Source: Candidatus Aminicenantota bacterium
GTDB taxonomy: Bacteria; Acidobacteriota; Aminicenantia; Aminicenantales; Saccharicenantaceae
Reading direction: 5' to 3'
Assembly: GCA_011048485.1 (NCBI GenBank)
Contig: DSDX01000393.1
Location: forward strand, 1-9,727
Length of the DNA: 9,727 nucleotides
In this document: positions 5,927 through 9,727 of the stretch, in pieces
Numbering within the stretch: the stretch's first letter is position 1
How the letters are laid out: each line of letters begins with the position of its first letter
Position numbers and translations under genes: made by a program
The notes under the pieces: model-generated
The model's database searches: none
The model's input: only the letters and a program-made list of their open reading frames with translations
Told to the model about the DNA's origin: nothing

Positions 5927-5938
5927 CGCGCTCCCAAG

Positions 5939-5967
5939 AGCATAGGCTTCGAAGGGAACCCTGTCAA
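5939..5967 (-). promoter_or_regulatory. Sigma70-type promoter of the sulfatase-like gene
   Basis: On the minus strand TTGACA (5962-5967), a 17-bp spacer and TATGCT (5939-5944). The predicted start, near 5932, is only about 6 nt before the ATG, so the mRNA would be nearly leaderless and the GGGAG motif would sit at its very 5' end. Confidence 0.68.
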
Positions 5968-5974
5968 GGACGGT

Positions 5975-5991
5975 CCGGCCGGTCCGGCCGG
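5975..5991 (-). terminator. Possible terminator hairpin between tRNA-Glu and the sulfatase-like gene
   Basis: CCGGCC-GGACC-GGCCGG on the minus strand forms a 6-bp all-GC stem about 15 bp after the tRNA-Glu end and just before the promoter of the next gene. No T run follows. It may end the tRNA transcript, but simple GC repetition could also explain it. Confidence 0.3.
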
Positions 5992-6006
5992 GCAAGCGGA
6001 GAGAAG

Positions 6007-6079
6007 CGCCCCCGACGGGATTCGAACCCGTGTTGCTGCCTTGAAAGGGCGGTGTCCTGGGCCTCTAGACGACAGGGGC
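6007..6079 (-). tRNA. tRNA-Glu, anticodon TTC
   Basis: Acceptor stem GCCCCTG pairs with CGGGGGC (one T-G pair). The D arm contains the tRNA-Glu-like run GTCTAGAGGCCCAGGAC. The anticodon loop is CTTTCAA (anticodon TTC at 6043-6045), the T arm ACGGG-TTCGAAT-CCCGT, and the discriminator G is at 6007. CCA is not encoded. The anticodon stem pairs CCGCC with GGCAG, leaving a C-A mismatch at the second pair (28-42), where bacterial tRNA-Glu normally has C-G. It lies 9 bp downstream of tRNA-Lys and is probably co-transcribed with it. Confidence 0.93.
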
Positions 6080-6088
6080 GAACGAACT

Positions 6089-6160
6089 TGAGCCGTGCTG
6101 GATTCGAACCAGCGACACCCGGCTTAAAAGGCCGGTGCTCTACCGCTGAGCTAACGGCCC
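6089..6160 (-). tRNA. tRNA-Lys, anticodon TTT
   Basis: Acceptor stem GGGCCGT pairs with ACGGCTC (one G-T pair), the D stem GCTC with GAGC, and the anticodon stem CCGGC with GCCGG around loop CTTTTAA (anticodon TTT at 6126-6128). The T arm is GCTGG-TTCGAAT-CCAGC and the discriminator A is at 6089. CCA is not encoded. Its D arm is identical to that of the tRNA-Val gene in this window. First gene of a tRNA-Lys/tRNA-Glu pair. Confidence 0.96.
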
Positions 6161-6170
6161 GGAAAACACA

Positions 6171-6198
6171 ATTATAGTGATAGCCCGAAAAGAATCAA
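6171..6198 (-). promoter_or_regulatory. Sigma70-type promoter of the tRNA-Lys/tRNA-Glu pair
   Basis: On the minus strand TTGATT (6193-6198), a 16-bp spacer and a perfect TATAAT (6171-6176). Transcription would start at about 6164, a few bases ahead of tRNA-Lys. It lies in the 64-bp gap after the lipoprotein gene. Confidence 0.8.
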
Positions 6199-6219
6199 TC
6201 ACGGACGGCGGTCGACGGG

Positions 6220-6237
6220 GCCCCTCAGGAGAGGGGC
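6220..6237 (-). terminator. Hairpin overlapping the lipoprotein stop codon
   Basis: GCCCCTC-TCCT-GAGGGGC on the minus strand is a perfect 7-bp stem with a 4-nt loop that includes the stop codon of the lipoprotein gene. It is followed by CCCGTCG rather than a T run, so it is at best a weak or factor-assisted terminator, ahead of the tRNA promoter. Confidence 0.35.
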
Positions 6238-6917
6238 TCGAAATCGATGATGACCCAGCGGCCCGGATAGGGGATGTTGCTGGCCTCGTCCCTGAGGTCG
6301 TACCTCCTCATGTTCAGCCTGTAGTTCTTGGTCTGGCCTTCCTGGTCGGTGATGGCCACCACGACTTCCTTGCTGTGGACCTGGCCGGTCAGCTGGCGGA
6401 TGATCGGGAGCTCCCGGGCGCCGAGAGAGAACATCGTTATCTCTTCCTCGGCGGCGGCGGCGGCCTTGGCGTCGTTATAGGCCTTCTTGAGCTCCTGCAT
6501 CTTGGCGTTCTCTTCGTCGTACTTGACCTGGAGCTCGTCCACGAGCCTCTGGGCGGCTCTCTTGCCGGCCGCCGAACGAGAGGTGTCCCTTTCGTACTGG
6601 GCGTCCTGGAGGGCGGTGTTGGCGTCGATGGTCGGGCCGATCTGGGCGTCCTGGAGCTTCTTGGCCTCGACCTCGGCCTCGTTCAGCTCGGGCAGCGTGG
6701 CCGGCTCGACCGTCTCCTCGCCGATGCTGACGATCTTCCAAGAGCCGAGCTCGGGCTGGAAGGGTCTGAGGGCCATGCTCGACATCGTATCGTTGTCGTT
6801 CATCTGGACGGCGTTGAAGTACTTCTTGAGGATGGTCTTTTCGGGGGCCGACGTGCATCCCTGGATGATCAAGAATGCGGAAAATAGGCCGATCACGATC
6901 AGCGTTTTCTTCCTCAT
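6225..6917 (-). CDS. Predicted lipoprotein of unknown function with helical charged insert
   Basis: A 230-aa protein I do not recognise with confidence. Residues 1-21 are a clear lipoprotein signal: MRKK, a hydrophobic stretch, then IQGC with Cys21 as the lipid site. Residues 25-70 (KTILKKYFNAVQMNDNDTMSSMA...) resemble the opening helices and strand of small NTF2-like or DUF4878-type lipoproteins. Residues about 78-160 are rich in Ala, Glu, Lys and Gln and should form a long helix or coiled coil. Residues 182-230 return to beta-like sequence (KEVVVAITDQ..., RWVIIDFEPL). One reading is an NTF2-like fold with a coiled-coil insertion. The start has an excellent ribosome binding site (GGAAGGAGGAGAC before the ATG). 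It is divergent from hoxF, with an intergenic gap of 160 bp; no functional link is shown. The product is probably membrane-anchored. Confidence 0.8.
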   Translation of the reverse strand: MRKKTLIVIGLFSAFLIIQGCTSAPEKTILKKYFNAVQMNDNDTMSSMALRPFQPELGSWKIVSIGEETVEPATLPELNEAEVEAKKLQDAQIGPTIDANTALQDAQYERDTSRSAAGKRAAQRLVDELQVKYDEENAKMQELKKAYNDAKAAAAAEEEITMFSLGARELPIIRQLTGQVHSKEVVVAITDQEGQTKNYRLNMRRYDLRDEASNIPYPGRWVIIDFEPLS

Positions 6918-6958
6918 GTCTCCTCCTTCCTGTCTTGTTCCGAGACTTCTCTGTCATC

Positions 6959-6988
6959 ATCATATATTCATCCGGGCCCGAAAATCAA
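6959..6988 (-). promoter_or_regulatory. Sigma70-type promoter of the lipoprotein gene
   Basis: On the minus strand TTGATT (6983-6988), an 18-bp spacer and TATGAT (6959-6964), which matches five of six. A leader of about 35 nt ends in the AGGAGG-type ribosome binding site. Confidence 0.65.
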
Positions 6989-7017
6989 GCCTTTTTCTAT
7001 CCCTCGCGAAGCGGGAT

Positions 7018-7045
7018 TTTACCCGGCCGGCTTTTGTGCTACACT
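7018..7045 (+). promoter_or_regulatory. Likely promoter of the hoxFUY operon
   Basis: TTTACC (7018-7023), a 16-bp spacer and TACACT (7040-7045), each box matching four of six consensus bases. The start near 7052 would give a leader of about 26 nt carrying CCGAGG 7 nt before the hoxF ATG. Just upstream an imperfect palindrome (ATCCCTCGCGAAGCGGGAT, about 6999-7017) abuts the -35 box and could be a regulator site. The weak boxes fit a regulated gene. Confidence 0.5.
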
Positions 7046-7077
7046 AGACGGCCCGAAACCAGAACCGAGGTTTGAAC

Positions 7078-8883
7078 ATGGCGCAATTGAAAGACATCGT
7101 TCCCAAACATCCCAAGGATCCCGCGGCCTTGCTCGACGTCGTCCGCGACGTCCAGGCCGCGTTCGGCCATGTCTCCGAGGCGGCCATCGGCCGCATCGCC
7201 GAGCACCTCGGGCTGTCCGAGGCCGAGGTCCGGGGGGCGGTCACCTTCTACCATTTCTTCTCCCTGGCCCCCCGGGGGGCCTCGACCGTCTACCTCAACG
7301 ACTCGATCACTTCGAGGATGAAGGGACGGACGGCCGTGGCCCGGGCCTTCGAGGAGGAGGCCGGGTGCCGGTTCGGAGAAGTCTCCGCCGACGGCGCGAT
7401 CGGCCTCTTCCCGACCTCCTGCATCGGCATGAACGACCAGGAGCCTTCGGCCATCGTCGACGGCGTCGTCTTCACGTCGCTGACGCCCGACAGGGCCAGG
7501 GCCATCGTCCGCGGCCTCCGGTCGGGGACCCCGGCCCGAGAACAGGTCGGGCCCCTTGGCGACGGCGCCAATCAATCCGATCTCGTCCGGGCCATGGTCG
7601 TCAACAACATCCGCGAGCGGGGCCCGGTCCTCTTCGGCGCCCACGAACGCGGGGCCGCCGTCCGGAAGGCCGTGGCCATGGCCCCGGACCAGGTCATCGA
7701 GGAGATCAAGAAGGCGGGCCTTCTCGGCCGGGGCGGGGCCGGCTTCCCGACCGGCCTCAAGTGGGAGTTCTGCCGGCGGGAGAAGTCGCCCCGGCGCTTC
7801 GTCGTCTGCAACGGCGACGAGGGCGAGCCCGGGACGTTCAAGGACCGGGTCATCCTGACGGAGCTCGCGCCCCTCCTGTTCGAGGGCATGACCGTGGCCG
7901 GCTACGCCATCGGGGCCGAGCGGGGCATCCTCTACCTCCGGTCGGAATACGCCTACCTCCGGGACCACCTCGAATCGGTCCTGGCCGGTTTCCGTCAAGA
8001 CGGCCTCCTGGGCCGCCACATCGCCGGCAAGGACTTCGATTTCGACATCGTCATCAAGTCCGGGGCCGGGGCCTACATCTGCGGCGAGGAATCGGCCCTG
8101 CTCGAATCGGCCGAGGGCAAGCGCGGCGAGCCCCGCGACAGGCCGCCCTTCCCCGTCCAGAAAGGCTATCTCGACGAGCCGACCACCGTCAACAACGTCG
8201 AGACGCTGGCCGCGGCCGCCCGCATCATCGTCGAGGGCGCGGCCTGGTTCAAGGCCATGGGGACGCCCCAATCGGCCGGCACCAAGCTGTTGAGCGTGTC
8301 CGGCGACTGCGAGCGGCCCGGCGTCTACGAGGTCGCCTACGGCCTCACGGTCGCCGACCTCCTGGAGAAGGCCGGCGGGGCCGGGGCCAAGGCCGTCCAG
8401 GTCGGCGGGCCGTCGGGGACGTGCGTCCCCCCGGCCGGTTTCGGCCGCAGGATCTGCTTCTCCGACCTGGCCACGGGCGGCTCGATCATCGTCTTCGGCC
8501 CGGACCGCGATATCTTCGAGATCGTCGAGAACTTCATGGATTTCTTCGTCGAGGAGTCCTGCGGCTGGTGCGTGCCCTGCCGGGCCGGCAACGTCCTGCT
8601 CAAGAAGACGTTCGAGAAGATCGTCAAGGGCAAGGGGACCGAGGCCGACCTCCGCGACCTCGAGACCTGGGGCCAGATGATCAAGTGCACGAGCCGCTGC
8701 GGGCTCGGCCAGACCTCGCCCAACCCCATCCTGACGACCCTCAAGGGTTTTCCCGAACTCTATGAGGCCAGGATCCGGAAGGGCGAGGCGTTCGTCCCCG
8801 CGATCGACCTGGAGGCGGCCATCCGGGTCGGCTGCGCCGCGGCCAACCGCCAGCCCGAGTGCAAGGAGTCCCTCTATGACTGA
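7078..8883 (+). CDS. hoxF: HoxF, NADH-binding diaphorase subunit of bidirectional [NiFe] hydrogenase (NuoE-NuoF fusion)
   Basis: A 601-aa cytoplasmic flavoprotein, the length expected for HoxF of soluble NAD-reducing hydrogenases. It passes electrons between NAD(H) and the hydrogenase through FMN. Residues about 5-145 are a NuoE-like domain. Residues about 165-601 are NuoF-like: GRGGAGFPTG at 218-226 (NADH/FMN site), NGDEGEPGTFKDR at 245-257 (FMN), GAGAYICGEESAL at 329-341, and a [4Fe-4S] site C495, C498, C501 and C541. In the NuoE-like part the four usual [2Fe-2S] cysteines are reduced to C115, in GLFPTSCIGMNDQEP, much as in Cupriavidus (Ralstonia) HoxF, where this cluster is also absent. 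No ferredoxin-like C-terminal extension exists, unlike HndC/HydB of [FeFe] enzymes. I chose the ATG at 7078 over TTG at 7072 from spacing to CCGAGG. It overlaps hoxU by 8 bp. Confidence 0.93.
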   Translation: MAQLKDIVPKHPKDPAALLDVVRDVQAAFGHVSEAAIGRIAEHLGLSEAEVRGAVTFYHFFSLAPRGASTVYLNDSITSRMKGRTAVARAFEEEAGCRFGEVSADGAIGLFPTSCIGMNDQEPSAIVDGVVFTSLTPDRARAIVRGLRSGTPAREQVGPLGDGANQSDLVRAMVVNNIRERGPVLFGAHERGAAVRKAVAMAPDQVIEEIKKAGLLGRGGAGFPTGLKWEFCRREKSPRRFVVCNGDEGEPGTFKDRVILTELAPLLFEGMTVAGYAIGAERGILYLRSEYAYLRDHLESVLAGFRQDGLLGRHIAGKDFDFDIVIKSGAGAYICGEESALLESAEGKRGEPRDRPPFPVQKGYLDEPTTVNNVETLAAAARIIVEGAAWFKAMGTPQSAGTKLLSVSGDCERPGVYEVAYGLTVADLLEKAGGAGAKAVQVGGPSGTCVPPAGFGRRICFSDLATGGSIIVFGPDRDIFEIVENFMDFFVEESCGWCVPCRAGNVLLKKTFEKIVKGKGTEADLRDLETWGQMIKCTSRCGLGQTSPNPILTTLKGFPELYEARIRKGEAFVPAIDLEAAIRVGCAAANRQPECKESLYD

Positions 8884-9586
8884 GACCGATATCCGCTTCA
8901 CCATCGACGGCCAAGCCTGCCTGGCCAAGCCGGGCCAGACCATCTACGAGGCGGCCAAGGCCAACGGGGTCTACATCCCGGTCCTCTGCCATTTCGACGG
9001 GCTCAAGCCCGTGGGCAGCTGCCGGATCTGCACCGTCCGCGTCGCCGGCCGCTATATGGCCGCCTGCACCCAGCCGGTGACCGAGGGCATGGCCGTCGAG
9101 AACGCGGTCCCGGACCTCGAGGACATGCGCAAGGCGCTCATCGAGATGCTGTTCGTCGAAGGCAACCACTTCTGCCCCTCGTGCGAAAAGAGCGGCAACT
9201 GCGAGCTCCAGGCCCTGGCCTACCGCTACCAGGTCATGGTGCCCCGGTTCCCGTATCTCTGGCCGGTCCGGACCGTCGACGCCGGCACGCCCCTGATCAT
9301 GCTCGACCGGAACCGCTGCATCCAGTGCCTTCGCTGCGTCCGCGGCGTCCGGGCCAAGGACGGGCGAAAGGTCTTCGCCATGGTCGAGCGGGGCGCCCAT
9401 CTGACCGTCGAGGTGGACAGGAAGCTGGCCGCCCGTCTGTCCGAGGAGGAGGCCCGCGAGGCCATGGACCTCTGCCCGGTGGGCGCCATCCTGCGCAAGG
9501 AGACCGGCTTCGCCGTGCCCATCGGCAAGCGCAAGTACGACCACGCCCCCATCGGCAGCGCCGTCGAGAAAGGGACCGGGAGGTAG
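8876..9586 (+). CDS. hoxU: HoxU, iron-sulfur subunit of the NAD-linked [NiFe] hydrogenase diaphorase
   Basis: A 236-aa electron-transfer subunit homologous to the N-terminal part of NuoG, at the usual HoxU length. It carries electrons from the hydrogenase (HoxY) to HoxF. Three clusters can be read. A [2Fe-2S] site has C38, C49, C52 and C64. A His-Cys3 [4Fe-4S] site has H98, C100, C103 and C109 in GNHFCPSCEKSGNCELQ. A second [4Fe-4S] site has C148, C151 and C154 (RCIQCLRC) plus C200 (DLCPVGAI). The molybdopterin-like domain of full NuoG is absent, which separates it from complex I. The ATG at 8876 lies inside the last codons of hoxF, and AAGGAG 7 nt upstream fixes the start; the frame itself is open further upstream inside hoxF, where the sequence is unlike the family. 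hoxY follows after 3 bp, so this is one operon. Confidence 0.95.
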   Translation: MTETDIRFTIDGQACLAKPGQTIYEAAKANGVYIPVLCHFDGLKPVGSCRICTVRVAGRYMAACTQPVTEGMAVENAVPDLEDMRKALIEMLFVEGNHFCPSCEKSGNCELQALAYRYQVMVPRFPYLWPVRTVDAGTPLIMLDRNRCIQCLRCVRGVRAKDGRKVFAMVERGAHLTVEVDRKLAARLSEEEAREAMDLCPVGAILRKETGFAVPIGKRKYDHAPIGSAVEKGTGR

Positions 9587-9589
9587 ACC

Positions 9590-9727
9590 ATGAGCAAACC
9601 CGTTATCGCGACAGCGGCCCTGGCCGGCTGTTTCGGCTGCCACATGTCGTTCCTCGACATCGACGAGCGCATCCTCGACCTCGTCGACCTGGTCGAATTC
9701 AACAAGTCGCCCATCGACGACATCAAG
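9590..9727 (+). CDS. hoxY: HoxY, small subunit of bidirectional [NiFe] hydrogenase, 3' end missing
   Basis: The first 46 residues of the hydrogenase small subunit, which holds the [4Fe-4S] cluster next to the NiFe site. The sequence AGCFGCHMSFLDIDERILDL at residues 12-31 is the HoxY hallmark, with cluster ligands C14 and C17 and the conserved HMSFLD. It continues towards the expected SPI-DIK segment and is cut by the window edge; HoxY is usually about 170-210 aa. GGGAGG lies 6 nt before the ATG, and the gene starts 3 bp after the hoxU stop. The presence of HoxY directly after HoxF and HoxU identifies the cluster as a group 3d-type NAD-linked [NiFe] hydrogenase rather than complex I or an [FeFe] enzyme. 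The catalytic large subunit HoxH and maturation genes are expected downstream but are not visible. Confidence 0.93.
   Translation, partial: MSKPVIATAALAGCFGCHMSFLDIDERILDLVDLVEFNKSPIDDIK

Noticed and set aside
7039..8943. 634-codon open frame on the minus strand opposite hoxF
   Set aside because: It is antisense to a fully conserved HoxF reading frame and is rich in Gly/Asp/Ala/Leu/Val, as expected from the complement of GC-rich codons; it has no recognisable domain.
7078..9586. Complex I genes nuoE, nuoF and nuoG
   Set aside because: NuoE and NuoF are fused, the NuoG-like protein is only 236 aa, and HoxY follows; together these indicate a Hox hydrogenase.

Overview
The window is a GC-rich bacterial chromosome segment with dense genes and short intergenic gaps. 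Three things point towards an Acidobacteriota/Aminicenantota-like lineage: GC-rich codon use, a sulfatase-fold lipoprotein fused to TPR repeats, and NAD-linked hydrogenase genes. That placement is a guess from gene style; no rRNA or other phylogenetic marker was examined.

Layout. (1) Positions 1-3388, minus strand: a housekeeping operon read right to left, rplU-rpmA-obgE-nadD-rsfS, then rlmH (cut by the left edge). rplU has a near-consensus sigma70 promoter (TTGACT-17-TAGAAT). rlmH is set off by about 150 bp and has its own TTGACA-17-TATTGT promoter. These genes serve 50S ribosome assembly (L21, L27, ObgE, RsfS, RlmH) and NAD synthesis (NadD). (2) Positions 3447-3814: a divergent promoter and tRNA-Val(TAC) on plus, followed by a tandem repeat with an exact 111-bp period (two full units plus 20 bp of a third). 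Each full unit carries a 13-bp hairpin, and the two hairpins differ at three base pairs that all changed in compensation. This repeat fills the convergent gap up to the 3' end of the sulfatase-like gene and is the most unusual feature here. (3) Positions 3815-6176, minus strand: a sulfatase-fold/TPR lipoprotein gene with its own promoter, preceded by a tRNA-Lys(TTT)-tRNA-Glu(TTC) pair behind a TTGATT-16-TATAAT promoter. (4) Positions 6225-6988, minus strand: an unrecognised lipoprotein with a helical, charged middle section. (5) Positions 7018-9727, plus strand: hoxF-hoxU-hoxY (hoxY cut by the right edge), the diaphorase module and the start of the small subunit of a bidirectional, NAD-linked group 3d [NiFe] hydrogenase. 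HoxF is the fused NuoE-NuoF form and its NuoE-like part has lost most [2Fe-2S] ligands. The large subunit hoxH should lie just beyond the right edge.

How the genes work together. The L21-to-RlmH block is a ribosome-biogenesis cluster that also contains the NAD biosynthesis gene nadD. The Hox proteins would couple H2 oxidation or evolution to NAD+/NADH. The two lipoproteins are predicted to sit in the cell envelope; their substrates cannot be read from the sequence. Several long open frames on the opposite strands of these genes are GC-driven shadows and were left out.
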